Counted from the first letter of the stretch, positions 1-8,987 are shown. The stretch is 64,000 nt of DNA from Chryseobacterium polytrichastri (GCF_900142445.1 NZ_FRAV01000001.1:186001-250000), one strand, 5' to 3'. Made by a program: numbers and translations. The notes: generated by a model not told the origin, from the letters alone.

Positions 1-328
1 TGACGATAACGGCAGCTGCCAATTTTTTACTGGTTTCAGGAGAAATAGTACTCATGTCTATAAATAGTTTCCCGCGAATATCCAAAGTCAAAACTTCTTC
101 ATAAATGGCTTTCACAGCAGCATCATTGGTCAACATTGTGAAAATAACATCACTATTCTTAACCAATTCTGTTATGGTAGTAAAAACGGTAGATTTTGCT
201 TTGAAATCATCGGCTTTTTCAATCGTTCTATTGTAAACGGATAATGAAAATCCTGCTTTTTCTAAATTTTTAGCCATCGGAAGTCCCATGTTTCCTAATC
301 CTATAAATCCTATTTTTTCGGTGCTCAT
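1..328 (-). CDS. NAD(P)-dependent beta-hydroxyacid dehydrogenase family protein (partial, 3' end off window)
   Basis: The reading frame starts at an ATG at 328 and runs leftward off the window, so only about 109 N-terminal residues are visible. They begin with a Rossmann dinucleotide-binding motif (IGFIGLGNMGLPMAKNL), then an SVYNRT segment where the cofactor 2'-phosphate or ribose would be read, then a VIFTMLTNDAAV strand and an IDMSTISPETS segment. This is the conserved N-terminal pattern of the 3-hydroxyisobutyrate dehydrogenase / 6-phosphogluconate-dehydrogenase-like family. The catalytic Lys lies outside the window, so the substrate cannot be inferred. The next gene on the same strand (an AKR) ends 20 bp upstream, so the two may be co-transcribed. 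Confidence 0.85.
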   Translation of the reverse strand, partial: MSTEKIGFIGLGNMGLPMAKNLEKAGFSLSVYNRTIEKADDFKAKSTVFTTITELVKNSDVIFTMLTNDAAVKAIYEEVLTLDIRGKLFIDMSTISPETSKKLAAAVIV

Positions 329-348
329 TTTGTTTTTTTTTATTTTAA

Positions 349-1191
349 TTAAACAATATCCGGCCAGTTATTGGGTAATTCTCCACTGAAACCCATTTCC
401 GGAATTTCATTGATTTGTTTGATTTCTTCAGGGCTTAATTCAAAATCAAAGATATTAATATTATCTTCAATTCTTTCGGGTGTAGTAGATTTCGGGATGG
501 TGATCGTATCATGTTCAATACACCATCTTAAACAGATTTGCGAGACCGATTTATTGTGTGTTTCCGCAATAGATTTTAGTAATTCATTGTCAAAAACTTT
601 TCCTCTTGCCAATGGAGACCAAGCTTCGATAACAATTCCTTTGTCTTGAGAAAATTGGGTAACCTCGGGCTGCCAATATCCCGGATGAAATTCTATCTGA
701 TTGATAGACGGTGTAACGTTGGCCGTTTTCGCTAAAGCCTCCAAATGCTCCTGCCAAAAATTGCTTACCCCAATTGATTTAATTTTCCCTTCAGCCTGAA
801 GTTCTTCCATCGCACGCCAAGTTTCCGCATTTACTTCCTGCCAGTTATCAAAATTCTTTTCGTTTGCAGGCCAATGGATCAGATACAGATCAATATACTC
901 TAAATCTAATTTTTGAAGTGATTCTTCAAATGCTTTTTTAGTGTTTTCATACCCTAGATTGTCTCTCCAAACTTTAGTGGTTACAAAAATCTCTTCACGC
1001 GGAATTCCACTTTCTTTAATTCCTTTTCCTACCGCAGATTCGTTTTCATATCTGGCTGCAGTATCCAGCAATCTGTATCCTTTTTGTAAGGCTAATTTTA
1101 CAGAAGCAATACCTTCTTCCTCGGTTGCTTTATAGGTTCCAAAACCAATGGATGGTAAAGTAAGTCCGTCGTTAAGGGTAATATATTTCAT
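349..1191 (-). CDS. Aldo/keto reductase (AKR, 2,5-diketogluconate-reductase-like)
   Basis: A 280-residue single-domain (alpha/beta)8 NADPH-dependent carbonyl reductase. The catalytic tetrad is visible: Asp in LLDTAARY, Tyr in ARYENE, Lys in VTTKVW and His in YLIHWP. The C-terminal IPKST segment fits the NADPH-binding IPKS motif of the AKR3/AKR5-type subfamily. I start it at the ATG at 1191 (MKYITLNDG), because the upstream in-frame extension of 13 residues is unlike the family N-terminus. It lies between another AKR and a beta-hydroxyacid dehydrogenase, all on the minus strand. The real substrate (small aldehydes, keto sugars) is not shown by sequence. Confidence 0.9.
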   Translation of the reverse strand: MKYITLNDGLTLPSIGFGTYKATEEEGIASVKLALQKGYRLLDTAARYENESAVGKGIKESGIPREEIFVTTKVWRDNLGYENTKKAFEESLQKLDLEYIDLYLIHWPANEKNFDNWQEVNAETWRAMEELQAEGKIKSIGVSNFWQEHLEALAKTANVTPSINQIEFHPGYWQPEVTQFSQDKGIVIEAWSPLARGKVFDNELLKSIAETHNKSVSQICLRWCIEHDTITIPKSTTPERIEDNINIFDFELSPEEIKQINEIPEMGFSGELPNNWPDIV

Positions 1192-1218
1192 TATAATTTC
1201 TTGTGATTGTTTGTACTG

Positions 1219-1271
1219 AATACATTGCAAAAACTTTATATAACTAATTGGTTGTGCCTTTGCAATGTATT
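1219..1271. repeat. 13-bp perfect inverted repeat between two AKR genes
   Basis: AATACATTGCAAA at 1219-1231 is matched exactly by its reverse complement TTTGCAATGTATT at 1259-1271, with a 27-bp spacer. It lies after the stop of the upstream AKR (1293) and about 28 bp before the start of the downstream AKR (1191). It could be a weak terminator for the first gene or an operator for the second. The long spacer and the lack of a clear T-run leave this open. Confidence 0.6.
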
Positions 1272-1292
1272 TTTATTATTTAAAATCAACGG

Positions 1293-2276
1293 TTAAAAAG
1301 CATTCACCAGATCATCAATCGTTTTCAATTCTTCTGCGCTTAATTTGATGTTGATTGCTTCCGCATTTTGAACTGCCTGCTCTGCATTTCTTGCTCCGGC
1401 CAATGCAATCGTAATTCCTGGTCTTTCGATCGTCCAACGTAAAACTAACTGACCTAAACTTGCATGATGCGCTTCTGCAATTGGTTTTATTTTAGCTAAA
1501 AGAACATTGGTTTTCTCAATAAATTCAGGTTTGAAATGTGCTAGATTAGCTCTATGGTCTCCTTCTTTAAATTGATAATCCGAATGAATTTTCCCTGTCA
1601 ATAATCCTCTTTCTAATGGACTGTATGCCAAAATAGATTTGTTATTTTTAATACAATAAGGAACTGTTTCTGCTTCAATACCTCGGTTTACCATGCTGAA
1701 CGGAATTTGATTTGAAACTAAATTCAACGTTTTTTCTGCTTCTGCCATTTGTGCAGCGTTGTAGTTACAAACTCCTGCATGACGCACTTTTCCTTGTTCG
1801 ATTAACCTTGAAACAGCTTCAAAAGTTTCATCAATAGGCGTGGTAGAATCCGGCCAGTGAATTTGATACAGATCAATGTAATCTGTTCCCAACCTCTTTA
1901 AACTCTGCTCGCATTCATAGATGATGCTTTCTTTTCCTGCATATTTGTAAACGTCGATTGCGTCTCCGTTATTTTTAAAACTCTTCATCGCAAAATCACC
2001 TTTTGCAAGATCCCAACGCATTCCAAATTTGGTTAAGATCTGAACTTTATCTCTTGAGAATCCTTTAATGGCTTCCCCAACAATTTCTTCACTCACACCT
2101 TGCCCATAAATAGGTGCTGTATCAATGGAGGTTACCCCAACTTCATACGATGCTTTGATGGCCTCAATAGCTTCGTTTCTATCTGTGCTTCCCCACATCC
2201 AGCCTCCTGCAGCCCAAGCTCCAAAAGTGATTGCTGAAACTTCTAAATCGCTGTTTCCTAATTTTCTGTATTCCAT
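1293..2276 (-). CDS. Aldo/keto reductase
   Basis: A 327-residue AKR with an intact tetrad: Asp in SIDTAPIYG, the Tyr of that segment, Lys in ILTKFGM and His in YQIHWPD. The N-terminus (EYRKLGNSDLEVS) and length match the AKR11/AKR12-like branch, which is distinct from the shorter neighbour at 349-1191. A C-terminal AGARNAEQAVQN segment occupies the usual NADP-binding position. It is divergent from the AraC regulator that starts at 2414, leaving a 137-bp shared region, so that regulator probably controls it. Substrate unknown. Confidence 0.9.
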   Translation of the reverse strand: MEYRKLGNSDLEVSAITFGAWAAGGWMWGSTDRNEAIEAIKASYEVGVTSIDTAPIYGQGVSEEIVGEAIKGFSRDKVQILTKFGMRWDLAKGDFAMKSFKNNGDAIDVYKYAGKESIIYECEQSLKRLGTDYIDLYQIHWPDSTTPIDETFEAVSRLIEQGKVRHAGVCNYNAAQMAEAEKTLNLVSNQIPFSMVNRGIEAETVPYCIKNNKSILAYSPLERGLLTGKIHSDYQFKEGDHRANLAHFKPEFIEKTNVLLAKIKPIAEAHHASLGQLVLRWTIERPGITIALAGARNAEQAVQNAEAINIKLSAEELKTIDDLVNAF

Positions 2277-2413
2277 CTATTTTTTATTTAATGATTAAAA
2301 GAAATCAATCTTAAAAGTACTATTTAATATCTCTATAAAGAGTATAACAAATTTTGGTAAAAAAAATCAATTTTAGCTTGTAGAAATCGTTTAACATATT
2401 GTAATTTTAAAAG

Positions 2414-3253
2414 ATGAAACGAAAACAGTTTGAGCCTTTAGAAATAGATACTTTTGAAACTTCTGTCTTTCCATTTCCCAAACACAGCCATACGTATTAT
2501 GAAATGATTTATATTTTCAAAGGCTGCGGAAATCATCATATCAATCAAATTGTGATTCCTTATAAAGCTGGAGACTTATATTTGATCTCTCCCGATGATG
2601 AACATTACTTTGACATCAAGAAGTTAACCAAGTTTTGCTTTATCAAGTTCAACGACAGCTATTTTGAAAGCAATAAACATCTTTCTCCCGATAATTTGGC
2701 AACGGCTTCTCCAACAGATATTATGCGAAATCCTTTGTTGAAGGAAGAAAAACTGATCTTTGATGAACCCTGCAAAACAATCTTAAGAAAGACGGTTGAA
2801 AATATTATTGAATACAATAGTTTTTGTAAAGTTTCGGATTCACCCATTATCTTTTTTCAGGTTTTATCTTTGTTTGGATTAATTCGTGAAGCTTCCGCTA
2901 AATTCTTAAAGGTGAATCTAGACCATGCTGCGCTGCGAAAAGATGATTTGATCTCCTATATTCATCAAAATATTTACCATCCTGAAAAGATTAGAATAGG
3001 CATTATTTCAGATCATTTTAATATCTCCAATACATATTTTGGAGCCTATTTTAAACGAAATTTTGATGTTTCCTACCGAAAATACGTCACCGATTATAAG
3101 TTGAAATTAATTGAAAGAAGGATAGAATCCGGACAAATGACGATGAAGCAAATTGCATATGAATTCGGATTTACAGATGAAAGCCATTTAACGAATTACT
3201 TTAAAAAACAAACCAGTATAAGCCCGACGGATTATAAATTTCAGTTGGTTTAA
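2414..3253 (+). CDS. AraC-family regulator with N-terminal cupin
   Basis: A 279-residue regulator. The N-terminal part (about residues 15-75) looks like an AraC_binding cupin, with PKHSHTYYEM followed by AGDLYLISPDDEHYF. The C-terminal 100 residues (about 179-279) hold the double helix-turn-helix, including IAYEFGFTDESHLTNYFKK, the classical second HTH of the family. It is divergent from the AKR at 1293-2276 and probably regulates it in response to a small ligand. A near-match to the -7 element (TAATTTTA) lies just upstream of the ATG, differing from consensus at the last base. Confidence 0.9.
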   Translation: MKRKQFEPLEIDTFETSVFPFPKHSHTYYEMIYIFKGCGNHHINQIVIPYKAGDLYLISPDDEHYFDIKKLTKFCFIKFNDSYFESNKHLSPDNLATASPTDIMRNPLLKEEKLIFDEPCKTILRKTVENIIEYNSFCKVSDSPIIFFQVLSLFGLIREASAKFLKVNLDHAALRKDDLISYIHQNIYHPEKIRIGIISDHFNISNTYFGAYFKRNFDVSYRKYVTDYKLKLIERRIESGQMTMKQIAYEFGFTDESHLTNYFKKQTSISPTDYKFQLV

Positions 3254-3262
3254 TATTGAGTT

Positions 3263-3348
3263 GTTGGATAATCGCAAAGACGCAAAGAATTATTTAAAAC
3301 TCTGTTGTAGGGCGCAAGGATTTTATCTGCGATAAAATTGATTATGCT
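3263..3348. repeat. Intergenic repeat family A, single arm
   Basis: About 86 bp downstream of the AraC gene. It contains GTTGG, TCGCAAAGACGCAAAG, then GGCGCAAGGATTTTATC, GCGATAAAATTGATTATGC. The same order of blocks recurs at 8882-8970 and, as inverted pairs, at 10166-10367 and 41803-41980. No coding potential. This copy lacks the opposite arm, so it may be a truncated element. Confidence 0.75.
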
Positions 3349-3427
3349 ATAACTGGAACATTTAGTTTAACAAGATCAAAAAAAGTCCCAAACAATTACG
3401 TTCAGGACTTTTGAATACCATTTTAAC

Positions 3428-4639
3428 CTATTTTTTCTTACAGTTTTCGGGAGAATTTTCGGGATTACATCTTGCCGTTTCGCCTCCGGGAAGCGTGACA
3501 TAATAATCTGTTCCGTACGTGTTTCCTTTTTTGAAGAAATCGGTGGAAACAATTTGAGCTCCGCTACTGAATGCAGCTTTTTCTCTTGTTCTGTCATTCA
3601 CCTTTGCTTCGTATGTTTCTATATCTGATCGGGTTCTTACCAAATATCCTTCTTTTACCGACTTCTGAATTTCATTCTGTCTTACAATGGCATTATCATA
3701 CAATATAAAAGCGGAATGATCTTTACCGGGTGTAGATTCTATAAACATCATTCTTCCTTTAAGACTTGGATGTTCTGCCAGATAAGGAGATTCATTATTG
3801 CTGATTCCTGCGCTGGACGGCAAAAGGATAAATACAAATTTTCCTTTTGCATCATTCACTGTTGGCCAATTGTTATGAAGAACGGCTTCATTTAACGTTT
3901 TATATTTTCCTTTAACATCATCAGGCGTAATGATCTTTTCTCTTCCCAAGACAGCAAGTACTTCCTGATCCAGATCATCAAATGCTTTTTTATCAAATTT
4001 CAAGACTTCTGCGGAATTGGGTAAAATACGCATTCCGGAATCTTTAGCCTCAATTTGAATGAAAATCGGAATGTGATCATGGTTTTTATCAGACCAGTCT
4101 TTTAAAGCCTGAAGTGCCTTTTTTAAAGTCGTATAATGGGTTCTGAAATCGATATCTGCAATATGCATTACTTTAAAACCCGGTTTATCCAGATCTTCTG
4201 TAGAAAAAGGAGCAAGGTCTGTTACGCCTTGTTTTTTCAACATTTCATACGCTGCGGGTTTGTTGAATCTTTTTCCTGTAGGATCGTAATACACATCTAT
4301 TTCGAGATTTCTTAAGCCTGCATTCAGTTGTTCATTAAAATCGGGGTGATTGTAGTTCAATGCTTCGGAGAAATCTAATCCGTTCGGGTGATATTCCTGA
4401 AATTTTGCTTTTTCGTCTGGCGACATGTTATCAAAAAAAGAATTCTTAAACTTGTCCATGATGCCTGTTGCTAGTTTAATCACTTTCGGATCTACAGGCT
4501 TCGCATAGCTGTTGTGGGTTCCCAAGACCTGAATCTGATTGATCTTTAACTCTTTTGGATAACCGCTGAATTCTTTTTTATTTTGGCCTATAGCCATAGC
4601 TGATAGCAATCCGAAGATGGATAGTATTATTTTTTTCAT
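3428..4639 (-). CDS. Secreted Ca2+-dependent phosphoinositide phospholipase C (PI-PLC-C1-like)
   Basis: A 403-residue protein with an N-terminal signal peptide (about residues 1-19, ending AMAIGQ). The catalytic-domain signature is visible: VLGTHNSYAKP with the first catalytic His (H42), then LEIDVYYDP with acidic metal ligands, and VMHIADIDF holding the second His. This pattern fits the Ca2+-dependent PI-PLC family (PI-PLC-C1), which cleaves phosphoinositides or related glycerophosphodiesters; bacterial members are poorly characterised. The gene begins 15 bp after the TBDR stop at 4655, so the two almost surely form one operon. The product is predicted to be periplasmic, outer-membrane-attached or secreted. 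Actual substrate unproven. Confidence 0.85.
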   Translation of the reverse strand: MKKIILSIFGLLSAMAIGQNKKEFSGYPKELKINQIQVLGTHNSYAKPVDPKVIKLATGIMDKFKNSFFDNMSPDEKAKFQEYHPNGLDFSEALNYNHPDFNEQLNAGLRNLEIDVYYDPTGKRFNKPAAYEMLKKQGVTDLAPFSTEDLDKPGFKVMHIADIDFRTHYTTLKKALQALKDWSDKNHDHIPIFIQIEAKDSGMRILPNSAEVLKFDKKAFDDLDQEVLAVLGREKIITPDDVKGKYKTLNEAVLHNNWPTVNDAKGKFVFILLPSSAGISNNESPYLAEHPSLKGRMMFIESTPGKDHSAFILYDNAIVRQNEIQKSVKEGYLVRTRSDIETYEAKVNDRTREKAAFSSGAQIVSTDFFKKGNTYGTDYYVTLPGGETARCNPENSPENCKKK

Positions 4640-4654
4640 GTTGAAATATTTAGA

Positions 4655-7504
4655 TTAAAAGTTGAATGAAACTCCCATTTGTCCACGGAAGCCTGTGTAG
4701 GAAACACTTTCTGTTCTTGCCTGTTCTCCGTGATAAAACCTGTTGGGTTCGTTTAAAAGATTATTAAGTTCTACAAACAATCTTACTTTTTTTGAAAGAG
4801 CATACGAAGCAGTAGTATCAAGGGTAAAGTTTTTATCAAACCACTGATAATGTTCTGGCCCTGCCAAAGAACGGATGGCATTCAGATATTTTCCTTTATA
4901 ATTTCCGGCAAGTCGTATCATGAATTTATCGGTTTCATAAAAAATGCTCACGTTGAAAATATGTTTAGCCTGCTTGGGTAGAGTAGTCTCGATTTTCTCT
5001 AAAGCTATTCCGTTTTGATATACCGGAATTTCTGTTTTTGAATCTACAAAAGTATAGTTCCCTTCCAATCCGAAATGTTGCAATATGCCCGGCAATTCTG
5101 TAAAACGTTTGCTGAAATTAGCCTCTAATCCAAACAACCAGCCTCCTTCTAAATTACTTGGCGAAGTTTTAAGATAGGTAAGTCCGTTTCGCTGTTCTGT
5201 CGTTTGATCCTGATAGATAATATTGCTCAATCTTTTATAAAAACTTCCGACAGAGATAATTCCTAAATTAGAAAAATATTTTTCAAACATTAAATCAAAA
5301 CTGTTGGCATAGGTAGGCTTTAGACCTGCATTTCCTTCTGTAATGGTTTGAAGCGCATCGTTGATCTGTAATCCGGGATTAAGATCGCTAAAATCCGGTC
5401 TTGCGAATGATCGGGTATAGGAAGCTCTGAAAATCGTATTATCATCCAGATTATACTTCATATTCACCATCGGCAAGAAAGCGTTGTACTTGTTTTCCTT
5501 TTGTACAGGTTCTGCTGTTGCCGTATTTCCCTGCTGTACCACACGGTTTCCTTTGAAATTGGTAACGTTATATTCATTTCTGAACCCTCCAATCACTGTG
5601 AATTTTTCAGTGAGTCTGAAATTCCCCATCAAATAAGCAGAATACACATTTTCTTTTCCTGAATAAGAAGAAGCCAAATTACTAGCCGTATTCGCTCCCT
5701 GCACATTAGTCATCGTATGATTGGTCATGAAATCAGGGTTGTACATTTGATCAATCTGACCGTTGGTGATTTGATTGATCAATACATTGTTATAAGGATT
5801 CCCTAAAGGATTAAGAAATCCACCATTGTATGGGAAATCTTCGGTCTGTAGCTGATTGAGATAGACCAAAGGCGCAGCTCCCGGAATTCCCAATAGTTTG
5901 GAAGGCATCCATGCATAAACACTTGACGTGAAGGTTTTATCTTTATTAATGAGCTTTCCTCCCGCTTTTAAATTGATATTGTCATTCAATTTATAATTAA
6001 AGTTGAATTGCGCTCTGTAATCTCTTTCACTGTTTTTATTTCGGCTGATAATGTTTTGATACAAATACAGTTTGGAAGCGTCTAAATTATTAAGATTATG
6101 GGGTAAGACAACATCCGAAGCATCTCCAATACCGTCGGGAGAATCCATTGCTAAATATTTCAGTCCGTCACTTGAAAGATTTCCATACGTCATATCCTGC
6201 CTGAAAAGGACAATAGGATAACCTCTTTCATCTTTGCTTAAATTTTTAGGAGAATTAAATTCAAAGCTTGATTTTGAATTCACCAAAGACCAATCCAGTT
6301 TTAATTTATCCGACAATTTGTGTTCACCTCCAATGTCAAAAGAATAGAGATCTGTAATGTAATCTGCATGTCTGGCTTGTAGCTGAACATTTTTAGTGTT
6401 AAAATTAAAATAAGATTCTCTTACCGTCTGCTGATCAAGATACTGACTGTATAATCCTTTGAAATAAAGCTTATTGTTTTTATTAATCTGATAATCCAGC
6501 GCGCCATTGAAACCTAAGGTTCTTCTTTGCGCAATATAATCTCTTAATTGTAATTGATTGATCGCAAAAGATTTAGTCTTGTCTTTATTGTTAAAATCAT
6601 ACACCATCTGGAAATTATCAATTCCGGTATCTCGGTTCCATATCACCGCAGATGTGATGAATTTTAATTTATCTGTGATCTTATTTCCATAGACTACCGA
6701 TGCATTATAGCTCGGCGACTGAGATTGATTAACATAGCCACCTGCGACATTTACCGAAAAAGTTTCTTTATTAACTGCCGTTTTGGTAATGAAATCAATG
6801 GTTCCTCCGATGGCATCTCCATCCATATCGGGAGTTAAGGTCTTAGATAATTTTACATACTGAATCAATTCTGAGGGAAAAATATCCATCTGCAATCCTC
6901 TGTTGGCATTATCTCCACTGGCACTAGGCATTCTGTTTCCGTTCAGCGTAGACGAGCTCCATTGAATAGGCGTTCCTCGTACGGCAGCAAATCTACCTTC
7001 GCCCATATCTCTTTCGATTGTTACGGCTGGTAATCTTTGGATGGCTTCAGCAGCATTTCGATCCGGTAATTTTCCAATTGCATCTGACGCTAATACATCA
7101 GAAATGGTTTCAGAATTCTTTTTAATATTTAAGGCTCTGGCTTGGGAAGGTTTATACGCAGAGGTAATGGTAACGCCTTCAATACTCTTTACTTTTTCTC
7201 TGTTTTCTAAGACAATGACTCCCACATCAGCTATTTTGGGATTTGCAGAAGCGTCTATAATAATCGTTTTATCAGCATATCCTTCATAGGTTACTATAAT
7301 AGACGTATATCCTTCAGGAATGGTAATGCTAAAATTCCCTTGATTGTCTGTGAGAACAAAAGTTTTGTTGTCATTCGTTAGAACTTTCGCCTGAGGAAGT
7401 CTTCCTTGTGAATCTTCCACTTTTCCGCTTACCTGAATCTGGGCATAAGATTGTATGGAAGCAAAGAAAAGGGCAACAGCCAAAGTCGATGTTAGTTTTT
7501 TCAT
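4655..7504 (-). CDS. TonB-dependent receptor (carbohydrate-type, carboxypeptidase-regulatory-like N-terminus)
   Basis: A 949-residue outer-membrane receptor. Residues 1-21 form a signal peptide (ends SIQSYAQ). About residues 24-100 form a CarboxypepD_reg-like beta-sandwich, typical of Bacteroidota receptors. The plug domain follows, with SDAIGKLPDRNAAEAIQRLP and GGTIDFITK, which resemble the TonB-Xanth-Caul type of receptor. The remainder is a 22-strand-type barrel ending in an aromatic C-terminus (GVSFNF). It is the first gene of an operon with PI-PLC. The regulator at 7668-8771 lies directly upstream on the same strand. No SusD-like gene adjoins. Cargo unknown; an inositol-phosphate or glycan ligand is only an inference from the PI-PLC partner. 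Confidence 0.93.
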   Translation of the reverse strand: MKKLTSTLAVALFFASIQSYAQIQVSGKVEDSQGRLPQAKVLTNDNKTFVLTDNQGNFSITIPEGYTSIIVTYEGYADKTIIIDASANPKIADVGVIVLENREKVKSIEGVTITSAYKPSQARALNIKKNSETISDVLASDAIGKLPDRNAAEAIQRLPAVTIERDMGEGRFAAVRGTPIQWSSSTLNGNRMPSASGDNANRGLQMDIFPSELIQYVKLSKTLTPDMDGDAIGGTIDFITKTAVNKETFSVNVAGGYVNQSQSPSYNASVVYGNKITDKLKFITSAVIWNRDTGIDNFQMVYDFNNKDKTKSFAINQLQLRDYIAQRRTLGFNGALDYQINKNNKLYFKGLYSQYLDQQTVRESYFNFNTKNVQLQARHADYITDLYSFDIGGEHKLSDKLKLDWSLVNSKSSFEFNSPKNLSKDERGYPIVLFRQDMTYGNLSSDGLKYLAMDSPDGIGDASDVVLPHNLNNLDASKLYLYQNIISRNKNSERDYRAQFNFNYKLNDNINLKAGGKLINKDKTFTSSVYAWMPSKLLGIPGAAPLVYLNQLQTEDFPYNGGFLNPLGNPYNNVLINQITNGQIDQMYNPDFMTNHTMTNVQGANTASNLASSYSGKENVYSAYLMGNFRLTEKFTVIGGFRNEYNVTNFKGNRVVQQGNTATAEPVQKENKYNAFLPMVNMKYNLDDNTIFRASYTRSFARPDFSDLNPGLQINDALQTITEGNAGLKPTYANSFDLMFEKYFSNLGIISVGSFYKRLSNIIYQDQTTEQRNGLTYLKTSPSNLEGGWLFGLEANFSKRFTELPGILQHFGLEGNYTFVDSKTEIPVYQNGIALEKIETTLPKQAKHIFNVSIFYETDKFMIRLAGNYKGKYLNAIRSLAGPEHYQWFDKNFTLDTTASYALSKKVRLFVELNNLLNEPNRFYHGEQARTESVSYTGFRGQMGVSFNF

Positions 7505-7530
7505 TTTTACAGGTACAGTTTGATTTGCTG

Positions 7531-7538
7531 CAAAACTA
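7531..7538 (-). promoter_or_regulatory. -7 promoter element of the TBDR/PI-PLC operon
   Basis: On the minus strand the sequence reads TAGTTTTG, an exact match to the Bacteroidota -7 consensus TAnnTTTG. It lies 27 nt upstream of the TBDR start codon (7504). No convincing -33 TTTG element is present, which fits an activator-dependent promoter. Confidence 0.5.
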
Positions 7539-7557
7539 TTCCGACTTTCATTTTTAA

Positions 7558-7602
7558 AAGTTCATTTAGATTGAGATGAACTTATTTCCATGAATTGAAC
7601 TT
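7558..7602. promoter_or_regulatory. Candidate AraC operator: three AAGTTCAT-like half-sites
   Basis: AAGTTCAT (7558-7565) and its exact reverse complement ATGAACTT (7576-7583) form an inverted pair with a 10-bp spacer. A third near-copy, TTGAACTT, lies at 7595-7602, 19 bp further on. The array sits immediately upstream of the -7 box of the TBDR operon, where an activator would be expected. The likely binder is the AraC protein encoded by the adjacent upstream gene; that link is an inference. Confidence 0.45.
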
Positions 7603-7667
7603 TTAATCAATTGACAAACAGTGTTTTGAGTTGTTTTAATTATTTGTTAACAGATTAGTATTCAACA

Positions 7668-8771
7668 CTAAATCTGTGGTGTTATTAGCTTTTCTTCAAG
7701 TATTTTTTTTCGGTAATCGTTGGGATTTACTCCTGTTTCCTGTTTGAAATATTTATAAAAAGTAGCCTTAGATCTGAATCCGCATTGGTAATACAATTCA
7801 CTGATTTGGAGATCAGGTTTTTGATTGATTTGTTCAATAAATTCCTCGATTCGGTATTTATTGATAAGATCGTAGAAAGTGGTCTCAAGACCTTCAGAAA
7901 TACATTGAGACAGATGATTCTTAGAAATATGAATCATGTTCGAAATATCTTCCAGGTTTAAATCTTCTTTCGTGTATATTTTTTTATTTTTTAAAAGTTC
8001 GACCAGTCGATTATTGGTATTTGTGATATAATCTTTACTCAGGACAGATGTTTTATACTTTGAATTTTTTTTAGCATCGATTATGATATCAGGAGCTTCA
8101 ACAACAACTGTATTTTCAGTTTTTTTCTGAATATGGAGAGGTTGTTTTTCTATTTGATTTAATCTAATCAAAAAAGCAAACTGAATAAAAAAGGAGAGGG
8201 TGTAAATGGTTCTCAACAGTTCTTTATCAACAAGTTTTGCATAATAACAAATAGCATATAAGATCACTAAAGAAAGAACGAAACCTATAAACTTGATAAA
8301 TAGTTTTTGAAATGCATTTTCACGATCTCTATGTCTGATCTGTTCTACTAAAGTCGCAGTCAGGTAACCCGCCCAGTACAACGGATACAGTTTAAATATC
8401 CATAAATAAAACTGATGAAAGCTCTGAGATTCCGAGCCTATAAAAAGGACAATGATATTACATATAAAAACAACGAAAAAAAGGACAAAATGGAGATACT
8501 GTTTCCAGGTATTGGTGTGTTGCAGTAAATATCTTCCTGCTAAAAACAAAAGTGGACCTTTTAGAAGTCTGAAGCTTGACGGATATTGGTCTATCAGAAA
8601 AGTGCTTTTATTCCCAAAACTAAAAATAAAATATTCGCAAAGGAAATCTAATGTGATGGTTACGATATAAAGAATTAAAAAAATATTCTTCTTGGAATTG
8701 TCTCTTTTAATTAAAAAAAAGGAGAGTATGGCTTCTAAAATTACCGCTAAGAAAGCACCAGAAATTTCCAT
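7668..8771 (-). CDS. Membrane-anchored AraC-family regulator
   Basis: A 367-residue protein. The N-terminal 215 residues are dominated by hydrophobic segments (for example AFLAVILEAILSFFL, FVLFFVVFICNIIVLFIG, FIGFVLSLVILYAICYYA), suggesting about seven transmembrane helices. A polar linker follows, then a C-terminal AraC DNA-binding domain (about residues 265-360) with ISNMIHISKNHLSQCI and the second HTH ISELYYQCGFRSKATFYKYFKQ. This membrane-sensor plus AraC layout is common in Flavobacteriia. The gene is co-oriented with the TBDR/PI-PLC operon that starts 163 bp downstream and is its most likely regulator. Sensing mechanism unknown. Confidence 0.88.
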   Translation of the reverse strand: MEISGAFLAVILEAILSFFLIKRDNSKKNIFLILYIVTITLDFLCEYFIFSFGNKSTFLIDQYPSSFRLLKGPLLFLAGRYLLQHTNTWKQYLHFVLFFVVFICNIIVLFIGSESQSFHQFYLWIFKLYPLYWAGYLTATLVEQIRHRDRENAFQKLFIKFIGFVLSLVILYAICYYAKLVDKELLRTIYTLSFFIQFAFLIRLNQIEKQPLHIQKKTENTVVVEAPDIIIDAKKNSKYKTSVLSKDYITNTNNRLVELLKNKKIYTKEDLNLEDISNMIHISKNHLSQCISEGLETTFYDLINKYRIEEFIEQINQKPDLQISELYYQCGFRSKATFYKYFKQETGVNPNDYRKKILEEKLITPQI

Positions 8772-8881
8772 AATTGATCAATAAAATTTTGCAGAAAAGT
8801 AGTCTTTTTCAACAAGAACTTATTGAATAATGAATTACGATTTTGTTAAATATGTCTTTATTTATGGTTGCATTTTGAATT

Positions 8882-8970
8882 GTTGGTTTTTCGCAAAGGC
8901 GCAAAGTTTTATGAAAAAATACTGTTGTTAAGGCGCAAGGATTTTATCTGCGATAAAATTGATTATGCAG
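8882..8970. repeat. Intergenic repeat family A, single arm
   Basis: This lies in the 305-bp gap between two minus-strand AraC genes. It has the blocks GTTGG, TCGCAAAGGCGCAAAG, TTAAGGCGCAAGG, TTTTATCTGCGATAAAATTG and ATTATGC in the same order as the copy at 3263-3348. The inner segment TTTTATCTGCGATAAAA is itself a small palindrome. The rest of the gap holds the hairpin at 8988-9052 and nothing else recognisable. Confidence 0.75.
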
Positions 8971-8987
8971 TAAGTTCCCCATAAATA

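Noticed and set aside
3263..3348. CRISPR array
   Set aside because: Repeated words occur far apart in the window and without regular spacers, and no cas gene is present.
4655..7504. SusC/SusD-type polysaccharide locus
   Set aside because: No SusD-like lipoprotein follows this or any other TBDR in the window, so a classical Sus pair is not supported.
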